In this document: positions 17,112-25,053 of the stretch, piece after piece
How positions within the stretch are numbered: the first letter of the stretch is position 1
Layout: each line of letters begins with the position of its first letter
Notes under the pieces: model-generated
What the model was told of the DNA's origin: nothing
What the model saw: the letters and a program-made list of their open reading frames with translations, nothing else
Database searches by the model: none
Made by a program: the position numbers and the translations under genes
DNA from: RYN-230 sp963723595
GTDB lineage: Bacteria; Actinomycetota; Actinomycetes; Streptosporangiales; Streptosporangiaceae
Direction: 5' to 3'
DNA length: 64,000 nucleotides
Assembly: GCA_963723595.1 (NCBI GenBank)
Contig: CAVRRQ010000006.1
Span: forward strand, 1,054,001-1,118,000

Positions 17112-18806
17112 TCAGGAGCGGCGGGTCAGCTTGCGGACCTGCTCAGCCCGCTTGGCGCTCTTCTGGTCCGCCAGCGCGGCGCGGGCCGCCTGCCAGCCGG
17201 GGATCCCGCACACCCCGCCGCCCGCGTGCGTGGCCGAGCTGCCGTAGTACAGGCCGGGCAGCGGGGTCCGGTAGTCCGCGTAGCCCGGGGCGGGCCGCAT
17301 GTGGAACAGCTGCTCCAGGGACAGCTCGCCGTGGAAGATGTTCCCGCCGACCAGGCCGTACTCCTGCTCCATCTCGTACGGCCCGACGATGTCGCGGTGC
17401 AGGATGGACGCCTTGAAGTTCGGCGCCAGCTCGTTGTAGCAGTCGATCATCCGGTCCGCGTAGGCCTCGAGCTCCGCGGTGTGCGGCTCCTCGCTCCAGT
17501 CGGCCGGCACCCACTGGGTGAACAGCGACATGATGTGGGTGCCCTCGGGGCTCAGCGTCTTGTCGAACGCGGTGGGGATGACCCCGTCGCTGAACGGGCG
17601 GACGGCCGCCTTCCCGTCCCGGGCATCCAGGAAGGCCCGCTCGATGTAGTCCATCGTGGGCGCCATCTCCACCGACCCGGTGTGATGCTCCTGCAGGTTG
17701 GAGCCGGGGTCGGCGATGAAGTCGGGCAGCTCGGCCAGGGCCAGGTTGATCTTCACCACGCCGCTGCGGGTCTTCCAGTGCTCGATGTCACCCAGGAAGT
17801 CCGGCGGCAGGTGCTCGCGGCCGATCTGGTCCAGGAACGCGGTCCGCGGGTGCAGCGTGGACACGATCACCCGGGCGCGGATCTCGTCGCCGTTCTCCAG
17901 CACCACGCCGGCGGCCTGGCCGTTCTCGACCAGGATGCGGGCCACCTTCGCGTTCAGCCGGACCTCGGCGCCGTGCTCGCGGGCGGCCAGCTCGATCGCG
18001 CTGGACACCCCGCCCATGCCGCCCTCCTGGAACCCCCAGTTCCCGAGGTGGCCGTCGCCCACGTCACCGATCGAGTGGTGTGCCATCACGTACGCGGTAC
18101 CCGGCTCGTACGGGCAGGCCCAGGTGCCGATCACGCCGTTGACCGCCAGCGCCCCCTTGACCTGGGGGGACTCGAACCAGTCGTCGAGCAGGTCGGCGAT
18201 GCTCATCGTCATCAGCCGGGTCACGTCACCGACGGTCCGCACATCCAGGCCACGGTTCTTCCACGCCAGCCGGAGCGTCTCACGCAGGTCACGGGGCTTG
18301 CGGGAGCCGAGGTTGGGCGGGACGGTGAGCAGCAGCGGGCCGAGCACGTCGGCCAGCCCGGCCAGCCAGGCGTCCCAGCGCGGCATGGCGTCCGCGTCCT
18401 TCTTCGACCACCTGGAGACTTCCTCGTGGTTGCGGCGGGCGTCGTCGGCGTACAGCTTGATCGAGCCGCCCTCGGGGAAGGCCTGGTAGTAGGGGCCCAT
18501 CGGGTAGATCTTGTAGCCGTGCCGGGCCAGGTCCAGGTCCTTGATGATGGTCGGCGGGAGCAGGCTCATCACGTAGGAGAGCCGGGTCACCTTGAACTCG
18601 GGCGCGTCCGGCCAGGGGGCCTCGGTGGTGGCGGCGCCGCCGGTCTTGTGCCGTCCCTCCAGGACCAGGGTGCGCGCCCCGGACCGGGCCAGGTAGGCCG
18701 CGGCGACCAGGCCGTTGTGCCCCCCGCCGACGACGATCGCATCGTAGGACCCGGCTGGTGCCCCGGCCCGTGCTGCGGCCCCTGCTGCGGTGGGTGCTGC
18801 GGCCAT
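17112..18806 (-). CDS. FAD-dependent oxidoreductase, PYROXD2/phytoene-desaturase-like (paralog 3)
   Basis: The protein has the Rossmann motif AIVVGGGHNGLVAAAYLARSG, followed by family blocks RLSYVMSLLPP, EPGTAYVMAHHSIGD, GGMGGVSSAIELA, EQEYGLVGGNIFHGELSL and SSATHAGGGVCGIPGW. ATG 18806 is chosen because GGAGGAC sits seven bases upstream; the longer open frame to 18836 would run into the operator. It is the first gene of an operon with the acyl-CoA synthetase (25-base gap). Its promoter overlaps a 16-bp palindrome that is repeated before the aminotransferase gene, so both are likely controlled by the adjacent TetR. The substrate is unknown, probably an amine or amine-derived intermediate. Confidence 0.88.
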   Translation of the reverse strand: MAAAPTAAGAAARAGAPAGSYDAIVVGGGHNGLVAAAYLARSGARTLVLEGRHKTGGAATTEAPWPDAPEFKVTRLSYVMSLLPPTIIKDLDLARHGYKIYPMGPYYQAFPEGGSIKLYADDARRNHEEVSRWSKKDADAMPRWDAWLAGLADVLGPLLLTVPPNLGSRKPRDLRETLRLAWKNRGLDVRTVGDVTRLMTMSIADLLDDWFESPQVKGALAVNGVIGTWACPYEPGTAYVMAHHSIGDVGDGHLGNWGFQEGGMGGVSSAIELAAREHGAEVRLNAKVARILVENGQAAGVVLENGDEIRARVIVSTLHPRTAFLDQIGREHLPPDFLGDIEHWKTRSGVVKINLALAELPDFIADPGSNLQEHHTGSVEMAPTMDYIERAFLDARDGKAAVRPFSDGVIPTAFDKTLSPEGTHIMSLFTQWVPADWSEEPHTAELEAYADRMIDCYNELAPNFKASILHRDIVGPYEMEQEYGLVGGNIFHGELSLEQLFHMRPAPGYADYRTPLPGLYYGSSATHAGGGVCGIPGWQAARAALADQKSAKRAEQVRKLTRRS

Positions 18807-18839
18807 GAATCCGTCCTCCAGAGAAATTCTCACCATGTT

Positions 18840-18880
18840 GACTGAATGTTCAGTCTAGAAATTTGATACCGTGGCCACAA
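18840..18880 (-). promoter_or_regulatory. Promoter and TetR-type operator, site 1
   Basis: On the minus strand TTGTGG (18880-18875) and TAGACT (18857-18852), 17 bases apart, form a -35/-10 pair. The perfect palindrome GACTGAA-2 nt-TTCAGTC (18840-18855) overlaps the end of the -10 box and the likely transcription start. A bound repressor would block the polymerase. The same -10/operator arrangement is found at 29956-29997. Confidence 0.75.
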
Positions 18881-18941
18881 GAGCGCGGGACAGATCAGTG
18901 GGGTAGCGGGCAGAAGCGCCCCGCTGGGCCTGGGCCGTGCG

Positions 18942-19083
18942 GCGGGGCCGGTGAATGGGCCCGCCGGGTGGCAGGAGCGGGGCCGGTGAATAGGCTCCGC
19001 CGGGTGACGTGAGCGGGGCCGGTGAATGGGCCCGCCGGGTAGCAGGAGCGGGGCCGGTGAATGGGTCCCGCCGGGTAGCAGAG
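18942..19083. repeat. Four tandem 35-36-bp repeats upstream of tetR
   Basis: Four near-identical units start at 18942, 18977, 19013 and 19048, each opening GCGGGGCCGGTGAAT and continuing through CCGCCGGGT. They fill the gap between the site 1 operator and the tetR start. There are no spacers, so this is not a CRISPR array. Copy-number variation could change promoter spacing. Confidence 0.85.
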
Positions 19084-19100
19084 TGGGCGAGGATGTCCGC

Positions 19101-19742
19101 ATGAGTGAACGCGCCGGCGACGTCGCCGACACCGCCGACCAGCGCCGCGAGCAGATGCTGCGCGCCGCCATCGCGGTCATCGAGGAGCGCGGTTTCCCGG
19201 AGACCCGGATCGCGGACGTGGCCGCCCGCGCGGGGACCAGCCCCGCCCTGGTCATCTACTACTTCAAGACCAAGGACCAGCTGCTGACCGAGGCGCTGCG
19301 CTACGCCGAGGACGCCTGGTACGAGGCGGGTACCCGCCGGATGGCGGCCATCACCAGCGCGGCCGGGCGGCTCGAGGACCTGGTCGCCATGAACTTCCTG
19401 GTGGAAATCGAGGGCGAGCCCACCAGCTCCTGGCTGCTCTGGCTGGACCTGTGGGCCCAGTCGGTGCGGCTGCCGGAGGTGGCCGGCGTCCGGCAGAAGT
19501 TCGACGAGCGCTGGCGTGAGACGATCAGCTCCCTGATCCTGGCCGGCCAGGAGGCGGGCGAGTTCGGCCCGGTGGACGCCGAGGACTTCGCGGTGACGCT
19601 GTCTGCCCTGCTGGACGGGCTGGCTATCCAGATCGCGCTGGGTGATCCCTCGGTGAGCCCGGAGCGCGCATTCGAGCTGAGCATGCGGTTCGTGTCCGGC
19701 CAGCTGGCGTTCGAATGGTCCGGGCGGTCGCCCGCCCGGTAA
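19101..19742 (+). CDS. TetR-family regulator (BetI-like C-terminal domain), likely repressor of the amine regulon
   Basis: The 213-residue protein has an N-terminal HTH (QMLRAAIAVIEERGFPETRI, DVAARAGTSPALVIYYF) and a C-terminal domain with the LWLDLWAQSVRLPEV and ALLDGLAIQIALGDP blocks seen in BetI-type repressors. ATG 19101 was chosen over an in-frame start at 19026 inside the tandem repeats. It is divergent from the flavoprotein operon and 17 bases ahead of the potA-like gene, so those two form an operon. The duplicated operator GACTGAA-2 nt-TTCAGTC at its own locus makes it the natural candidate to bind all copies. The effector is probably an amine; this is inference. Confidence 0.88.
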   Translation: MSERAGDVADTADQRREQMLRAAIAVIEERGFPETRIADVAARAGTSPALVIYYFKTKDQLLTEALRYAEDAWYEAGTRRMAAITSAAGRLEDLVAMNFLVEIEGEPTSSWLLWLDLWAQSVRLPEVAGVRQKFDERWRETISSLILAGQEAGEFGPVDAEDFAVTLSALLDGLAIQIALGDPSVSPERAFELSMRFVSGQLAFEWSGRSPAR

Positions 19743-19759
19743 AAGAAGGAGGTCGCCCG

Positions 19760-20881
19760 GTGCCCGGTGGACATATCCAGCTGGTCGCGCTGACCAAGCG
19801 GTTCACGGAAGTCGCCGTGGACAGCATTGATCTCACCGTGGACAGCGGCGAGTTCTTCTCGCTGCTCGGGCCCTCGGGGTGCGGGAAGACCACCACCCTG
19901 CGGCTGATCGCCGGGTTCGAGCAGCCCACCTCGGGCCGGATCATGCTGGACGGGACCGACATGTCCGGGGTGCCGCCGCACAAGCGCAACGTGAACACGG
20001 TGTTCCAGAGCTACGCCCTGTTCCCGTTCCTCTCCGTGTTCGACAACGTGGCCTTCGGCCTGCGCTACCACAAGCTCTCCAAGCAGGAGATCGCCAGCAA
20101 GGTGAACGAGGCGCTCGACCTGGTCCAGATGCGCTCCTACGAGAAGCGCCGGCCTGGCGCGCTGTCCGGCGGCCAGCAGCAGCGGGTCGCCCTGGCCCGG
20201 GCGCTGGTCCTCGGGCCCGCCGTGCTGCTGCTCGACGAGCCGCTCGGCGCGCTGGACGCCAAGCTGCGCCGCTCGCTCAAGGTGGAGCTCAAGGCCCTGC
20301 AGGAGCGGGTCGGCATCACGTTCCTCTACGTCACCCACGACCAGGAGGAAGCGCTGACCATGTCGGACCGGCTGGCCGTGATGAACGCGGGCCAGATCGT
20401 CCAGATCGGCGCGCCCCGCCAGATCTACGAGGAGCCCGCGGACACCTACGTGGCCGACTTCCTGGGGGTGTCCAACCTGATGGAAGTGGACGTCGTGGAG
20501 CGGGGCCCGGGCACGCGCTGCTGCGTCAAGGTCGGTGAGTCCGCGCTCGACGTGGAGCGGGGTGACGTGGACACGCTGGGCACCGCCAGCGCGGTGATCC
20601 GCCCGGAGCGGGTGCGGATCGAGCAGCACGGCACGCCGGGGCCGAACCGGGTGCCGGCCATGGTCGAGCGGCTGGTGTTCCTGGGCGCGGCCACCCAGGT
20701 CATGCTGCGGCTGGCCCCCGGCACGCAGTTGCAGGCGCTGGTGCAGAACGACGGCGGGCATCCTGAGCACCTCGCGCAGGGCACGCCGGTGCACGTGTAC
20801 CTGGCCCCGGACGCGCTGCGGGTGCTGCGCGGTGGCGCGCAGGCCGCAGCGGAGGAGCCCGATGAGCTGAAGGTCTCCTGA
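19760..20881 (+). CDS. potA: Spermidine/putrescine-type ABC transporter ATPase (PotA-like)
   Basis: The ATPase has Walker A GPSGCGKTTT, Q-loop FQSYALFP, signature LSGGQQQR, Walker B VLLLDEP and H-loop THDQEEAL, followed by a C-terminal TOBE-like domain (IRPERVRIEQHG). Length (373) fits the PotA/CysA-type family. GTG 19760 has AAGGAGG seven bases upstream. It directly follows tetR on the same strand. The matching permeases and binding protein are 4-8 kb away on the opposite strand (25054-28220), an unusual split of one transporter. Confidence 0.88.
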   Translation: MPGGHIQLVALTKRFTEVAVDSIDLTVDSGEFFSLLGPSGCGKTTTLRLIAGFEQPTSGRIMLDGTDMSGVPPHKRNVNTVFQSYALFPFLSVFDNVAFGLRYHKLSKQEIASKVNEALDLVQMRSYEKRRPGALSGGQQQRVALARALVLGPAVLLLDEPLGALDAKLRRSLKVELKALQERVGITFLYVTHDQEEALTMSDRLAVMNAGQIVQIGAPRQIYEEPADTYVADFLGVSNLMEVDVVERGPGTRCCVKVGESALDVERGDVDTLGTASAVIRPERVRIEQHGTPGPNRVPAMVERLVFLGAATQVMLRLAPGTQLQALVQNDGGHPEHLAQGTPVHVYLAPDALRVLRGGAQAAAEEPDELKVS

Positions 20882-21078
20882 GTCCGGGCCAAAGCTGTCC
20901 TATGTGGTCAAAGGTGTCCCGACATGCGGACTGACCGGAAGGGTCCCACCGAAGCACGTCTCTGGGTTAGGATTGCGACGTAGCTGCGAAGCAGCAGTTA
21001 CGGACCGTGAGGTTGTAGGCGCTGCTGACTTGTTGCAGCGTTGGCCAGACCTGGGTGGGCAGGCAATCTGGAGGCGCC

Positions 21079-21897
21079 ATGACGGAAGCTTCACAGCTGC
21101 CGGACGTTGACCTCGGCGGGCCGAGCCCGGCCCGCATCTACGACTACATGCTGGGCGGCTACCACAGCCGCCCGGTGGACCAGGAAGCGGCCGCGAAGCT
21201 CAAGGACATGGTCCCGGAATTCCACGAGATCGCCTGGGCGAACCGCGGATTCCACCAGCGGGCCGCGCGCTGGATCGCCCAGCAGGAAGTCCGCCAGTTC
21301 CTCGACCTCGGCTCCGGGTTCCCCACGGTCGGCAATACCCACGAGGTGGTCCGGGAGGTCCAGCCCACCGCCCGGGTGGTGTACGCGGACATGGACCCCG
21401 CGGTCACGGCGTTCAGCCACGCGCTCGACGGTGACGACGGGGCCACGCTGATCCAGGCCGACCTGCGCGATCCCGACGCCTTACTGGCGGAGCCGGAACT
21501 GGCCCGGCTCATCGACTTCACCGAGCCGGTGGGGCTGATCATGACCGGCGTCCTGCATTTCGTCGCGGACGGGTCGGACCCGTGGGGCTTGGTGCGCCGG
21601 TACCTGGAGTCGCTCGCGCCCGGCAGCTACCTGGCGCTCTCGCACGCCACCGCGGACGGCATGCCACCGCTCGCGGTGCAGCGCTGGGAGGACGTGTACA
21701 CCAACGCGCCGGTCCAGTTGCACCTGCGGGACCGGGCGTCCGTGCAGCACTTCTTCACCGGGCTGCACCTCGAGCCGCCCTACCTGCATGCCCCGCCCGA
21801 GGTGACCTACCTGGGCTTGTGGGGCTGCGAGGACCCGGGGCTGGCCGACAGCGACGGGTCGCGCTGGGGTTACTGCGGGGTCGGCCGGCGCAGGTGA
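21079..21897 (+). CDS. SAM-dependent methyltransferase, PF04672 (DUF574) family
   Basis: The 272-residue protein matches the actinomycete PF04672 family: N-terminal ARIYDYMLGGYHSRPVDQEA, then a SAM-binding FLDLGSGFPTVGNTHEV, VVYADMDPAV after strand 2, and GLIMTGVLHFVAD. Members are abundant in Streptomyces-like genomes; their substrates are mostly unknown. ATG 21079 follows GGAGGCGCC. The 197 bases upstream contain no gene but do hold a TAGGAT box near 20968, a possible -10 element. It is monocistronic and convergent with the isochorismatase gene. Confidence 0.88.
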   Translation: MTEASQLPDVDLGGPSPARIYDYMLGGYHSRPVDQEAAAKLKDMVPEFHEIAWANRGFHQRAARWIAQQEVRQFLDLGSGFPTVGNTHEVVREVQPTARVVYADMDPAVTAFSHALDGDDGATLIQADLRDPDALLAEPELARLIDFTEPVGLIMTGVLHFVADGSDPWGLVRRYLESLAPGSYLALSHATADGMPPLAVQRWEDVYTNAPVQLHLRDRASVQHFFTGLHLEPPYLHAPPEVTYLGLWGCEDPGLADSDGSRWGYCGVGRRR

Positions 21898-21928
21898 GGA
21901 TGCATCCGGCGGGGTGACCGCGGGGCGG

Positions 21929-22489
21929 CTACCGGGTCTTGTCCAGCATGGCCGTGATGTCGTCCGTGCTGGCGGTCTCGCCGAGCCGGGGGAAGATGCG
22001 CCGGACGCTGTTCTCGTGCAGGCTGGCGTCCCGGTCGGCCATCGCGTCGGTGGCCAGCACCACGTGGTAGCCGTGCTCGTGCGCGGCCCGGGCCGTGGAC
22101 TCCACCCCGGCGCTGGTCGCGACGCCGGTCAGCACGATCTGGGTGACGCCGCGGTCGCGGAGCAGCGTGTCCAGCGGGGTGCGGTGGAACGCGCCCCAGG
22201 TCCGCTTGGTCACCAGAAGGTCGTCGGGCTGCTGGTCCAGTTCCGGGACGATGTCGGTCCAGTCCGGCGGCGGGGTGAAGGCGGGCCTGCTGATCTCCGT
22301 GCGCCCGGGCGCGCCGCCGCTGGCGTTGACCAGGACGACCGGCAGCCCGTGCCGGCGGAACGCGGCGGCCAGGGTGGCGGACAGCCGGATGACGTCATCG
22401 AGGGCCGGCACCCCTGGCATGGCCGTGATCCCCTTCTGCAGATCGATCACGACCAGGGCGGGCTTGGGGTCCAGGGTGGTCAGGGCCAT
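21929..22489 (-). CDS. Isochorismatase-family hydrolase lacking the catalytic cysteine
   Basis: A 186-residue protein with the family fold: Asp16 (ALVVIDLQKG), Lys95 (VTKRTWGAFHRTPLD) and the cis-peptide loop VLTGVATSAGVEST. In nicotinamidase- and N-carbamoyl-type members the loop carries a cysteine; here Gly128 occupies that place. Isochorismatases proper also lack it, so the enzyme may cleave an enol ether or be inactive on amides. ATG 22489 has GAGGAG seven bases upstream. Its first 95 bases overlap the 3' end of the MFS gene on the same strand, suggesting tight coupling in a marR-MFS-isochorismatase operon. Confidence 0.85.
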   Translation of the reverse strand: MALTTLDPKPALVVIDLQKGITAMPGVPALDDVIRLSATLAAAFRRHGLPVVLVNASGGAPGRTEISRPAFTPPPDWTDIVPELDQQPDDLLVTKRTWGAFHRTPLDTLLRDRGVTQIVLTGVATSAGVESTARAAHEHGYHVVLATDAMADRDASLHENSVRRIFPRLGETASTDDITAMLDKTR

Positions 22490-24344
22490 CGTGCTCCTCT
22501 TCCGGGATGTGGCTGGTGGTGCCGCTGCCATTGGCAGTGGCCGGGGCGCTGGCGGCGGGACCGGCCGGGGCGGGGGTACCGGGTGCCGCCGCGCCGGTGC
22601 CGAGTTCGGGATGGACGTAGCGGCCGCCCCGCAGCAGGGACGCGACAGCGGCCAGGGCGGCCAGGGCCGCGGCGACGGCAAACACCACGGTCAGACCGTT
22701 ATGGAATGGTCCTGAGATCAGCTGGGGGAAGAACTCGCGCCCGGTGAGCAGGCGCCGGGCGCCGGCGGGCAGGGTGGCCAGCACCCCGGCCACGGCGAGC
22801 AGATGCTGGATCGGGTTGACCCCCAGCACGGCCGCGAACAGCGACGACACCGGCGGCAGTGACCCGGCGCGCGCGGCCACGCTGGGCGGCACGCCGTGCC
22901 GGACCAGGCCCATGGTCAGCGACTGGGGGAGGCTGCTGGCCAGCCCGGCGATCATGAGGGAGAAGAACACCCCGATCGACAGGGCGGTGCCGGAGTTCTG
23001 GAACGTGGAGCGCATGCCCGAGGCCGCGCCGCGGTGCCGGGCGGGGACGCTGCCCATGATCGAGGAGGAGTTCGGGGCGGCGAACATGCCGCTGCCGATC
23101 CCGTTCGCGGCGATGAGCGCGGCAAAGGCCCAGTAGGGGAAGTTCACCGGGAGCAGCATCAGGCCGACGAAGCTGCCGCCGAACACGATCATCCCGGCGG
23201 TGGCCAGGCCGCGGGAGCCGAACCGGTCGGACAGCGTCCCGGAGACCGGCCCCGAGACCAGGAAGCCGGCGGTCAGCGGGAGCAGGAAGATCCCGGCCCA
23301 CAGCGGGGTCTCGCTGTAGTCGTAGCCGTGCAGCGGCAGCCAGATGCCCTGGAGCCAGATGATGAGCATGAACTGCATGCCGCCGCGGGCGATGGCGACC
23401 AGGAACCCTGCGATGCTGCCCGCGGTGAAGGCCCGGATGCGGAACAGGCTGAGCTGGAACATCGGCTCGGCGATCCTGCTCTCGATCAGGGTGAACACCG
23501 CGAGCAGCGCGACGCCGCCGAACAGCAGCCCGAGGACCGCAGGATTCTCCCAGCCCATGCTGTGACGCCCGTACGGCTGGATGCCCTCGGTGATGCCGAT
23601 CAGCACGGCGCTGAGCCCGACCGCGAACGTGATGTTGCCCCACCAGTCGATCCGGCCCGGGTGCCGCTCGCCGTTGTCGCGAAGCTTGCGGTAGGCCCAG
23701 AGCGTGCCGAACACGCCCACGGGGACGTTGACCCAGAACACGGCGCGCCAGTCGATCGCGGCCAGCAGGCCGCCGGCGACCAGGCCGACGAACTGGCCGG
23801 CCAGCCCGGCCACCTGGTTGGTGCCCAGCGCGAAGCCCCGCCGGTCGGCCGGAAACGCGTCGGTCAGGATCGCGGCCGAGTTGGCCATGAGCATGGAGCC
23901 GCCGACGGCCTGGAGCACCCGCCAGCCGATCAGCCACAGCGCGCCGTGCCCGCCCTGGAAGGGGTCGAACGACAGCAGGATGGACGCGGCGGTGAACACC
24001 GCGAAGCCCGCGTTGTAGATCTTGACCCGGCCGAACATGTCGCCCAGGCGGCCGAGAGAGACCACCAGCACGGCCTGGACCAGCCGGTACCCCATGATCA
24101 TCCAGAGCAGGTAGCTGATGTTCCCGGGCGCCAGCGGGTCCAGGTGGATGCCGCGGAAGATGGCCGGCAGCGCGATGATCACGATGGAGCCGTCGAGCGT
24201 GGCCATGAACATGGCCGCGGTCGTGTTGGCCAGCGCCACCCAGCGGTAGCGGTCGTCGAGGCCGGGGGTCTGGGGGCTGGGTGTCCCGGGGCCGGGTACC
24301 GGGGGGCTGGGCGTCCGGGGGCCGGGCGTCTGGGGGCCGGGCAT
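22395..24344 (-). CDS. MFS drug transporter (DHA2-like, 14-TM type)
   Basis: The 649-residue protein has a Pro-rich N-terminal leader of repeats (PGPRTPSPPVPGPGTPS), then 12-14 hydrophobic segments. Motif A-like sequences are present (GRLGDMFGRVKIY after segment 2, GTLSDRFGSRG in the second half), together with motif C-like AANGIGSGMFAAP. It probably exports toxic compounds by proton antiport. The start ATG overlaps the MarR stop (TGATG). The last 32 codons overlap the isochorismatase start and are not membrane-like, so the original stop may have been lost. Confidence 0.88.
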   Translation of the reverse strand: MPGPQTPGPRTPSPPVPGPGTPSPQTPGLDDRYRWVALANTTAAMFMATLDGSIVIIALPAIFRGIHLDPLAPGNISYLLWMIMGYRLVQAVLVVSLGRLGDMFGRVKIYNAGFAVFTAASILLSFDPFQGGHGALWLIGWRVLQAVGGSMLMANSAAILTDAFPADRRGFALGTNQVAGLAGQFVGLVAGGLLAAIDWRAVFWVNVPVGVFGTLWAYRKLRDNGERHPGRIDWWGNITFAVGLSAVLIGITEGIQPYGRHSMGWENPAVLGLLFGGVALLAVFTLIESRIAEPMFQLSLFRIRAFTAGSIAGFLVAIARGGMQFMLIIWLQGIWLPLHGYDYSETPLWAGIFLLPLTAGFLVSGPVSGTLSDRFGSRGLATAGMIVFGGSFVGLMLLPVNFPYWAFAALIAANGIGSGMFAAPNSSSIMGSVPARHRGAASGMRSTFQNSGTALSIGVFFSLMIAGLASSLPQSLTMGLVRHGVPPSVAARAGSLPPVSSLFAAVLGVNPIQHLLAVAGVLATLPAGARRLLTGREFFPQLISGPFHNGLTVVFAVAAALAALAAVASLLRGGRYVHPELGTGAAAPGTPAPAGPAASAPATANGSGTTSHIPEEEHDGPDHPGPQARPGRDRSAEGDHGHARGAGPR

Positions 24345-24796
24345 CAGATGGTCTGCGCCAGTCGCTCGAGCAGCGGGGCGGCCGCCCGGAGCTGCCGGAG
24401 CTCCGCGGGCGTGAAGCTGTCCGACAGGGCCCGCGCCAGCTGCGCGACCCGGGCGCTGCGCTTGTCCTGCAGTACCTGCTGCCCGGCTTCGGTCAGCGAG
24501 AGCACGGCCCGCCGGCCGTCCTGCGGGTCGGAATGCCGCTGCACCAGCCCGCGGGTTTCCAGTCCAGCCAGTGTCGCGCCCATCGACTGCGGGCTGATCT
24601 GCTCCTCTTTGGCCAGCACGCTGGACGTGGCCGGGCCCGAGCGGCCCAGCCGGGCCAGGGCCGACGTCTCCGGCAGGCTGAGCTCTCCGTCCGGCTGGAC
24701 CTGGCGCATCCGCCGCAGCAGCAGGCCGATGCTGACCCGCAGCGCCGCGGCCACCTCGGTGGCGTCCGGCTCCTGTGGACCTGCTTCCGCAACCAT
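24344..24796 (-). CDS. MarR-family transcriptional regulator
   Basis: The 150-residue winged-helix protein carries LRRMRQVQPDGELSLPETSA, the recognition region EEQISPQSMGATLAGLETRG and the wing QRHSDPQDGRRAVLSLTEAG, the standard MarR layout. It is the first gene of an operon with an MFS exporter and an isochorismatase-family enzyme. MarR proteins usually repress their own efflux operon and release on binding a phenolic ligand. The AT-rich sequence just upstream (24797-24840, TTAAGCCTAAACTGATAAG) is the likely promoter and operator. Confidence 0.88.
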   Translation of the reverse strand: MVAEAGPQEPDATEVAAALRVSIGLLLRRMRQVQPDGELSLPETSALARLGRSGPATSSVLAKEEQISPQSMGATLAGLETRGLVQRHSDPQDGRRAVLSLTEAGQQVLQDKRSARVAQLARALSDSFTPAELRQLRAAAPLLERLAQTI

Positions 24797-24902
24797 GACC
24801 TTAAGCCTAAACTGATAAGCCCAGCCTTAGCAAATTTGCGCGCAGACGCCTATCCTCGTGCGCCACGTGGGCATCACGGGTCACAGTGATCATCGGCCGG
24901 AT

Positions 24903-24975
24903 GATATATCACGTTTGTGGTGCACGCGAGTGTCCGGTTTACCCGGGTATTCACGCACCAGATCCGTGATATGTC
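24903..24975. terminator. Long imperfect hairpin between marR and potC
   Basis: GATATATCACG (24903-24913) pairs with CGTGATATGTC (24965-24975) with one mismatch. Inside it TGGTGC (24918-24923) pairs with GCACCA (24955-24960), separated from the outer stem by symmetric four-base loops, and CCGG pairs with CCGG near the tip. It lies 3' of the potC gene and 5' of marR. It could end potDBC transcription or be a dispersed palindrome; there is no T-run. Confidence 0.5.
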
Positions 24976-25053
24976 GGCCAGGCGGCGGCCCAGGCGGCGG
25001 TGGCCCAGGCGGTCGCCGCGGCCCAGGAGGGAGGCCGCGGGAGCGCAGCGGTC

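Noticed and set aside
16197..18845. An 882-codon plus-strand open frame
   Set aside because: It is antisense to the flavoprotein and acyl-CoA synthetase genes, has no domain-like sequence and is Arg/Pro/Gly-rich, as expected for a shadow in very GC-rich DNA.
18942..19083. Possible CRISPR array
   Set aside because: The 35-36-bp units abut directly with no unique spacers, and no cas gene is present.
20882..21078. Structured RNA in the gap before the methyltransferase
   Set aside because: Small complementary stretches (GCTGCTG/TTGCAGC) exist but no convincing extended stem or known riboswitch core is visible.
22896..24815. A 639-codon plus-strand open frame
   Set aside because: It mirrors the MFS and MarR genes and has shadow-like composition (QQ, RR, GG runs).
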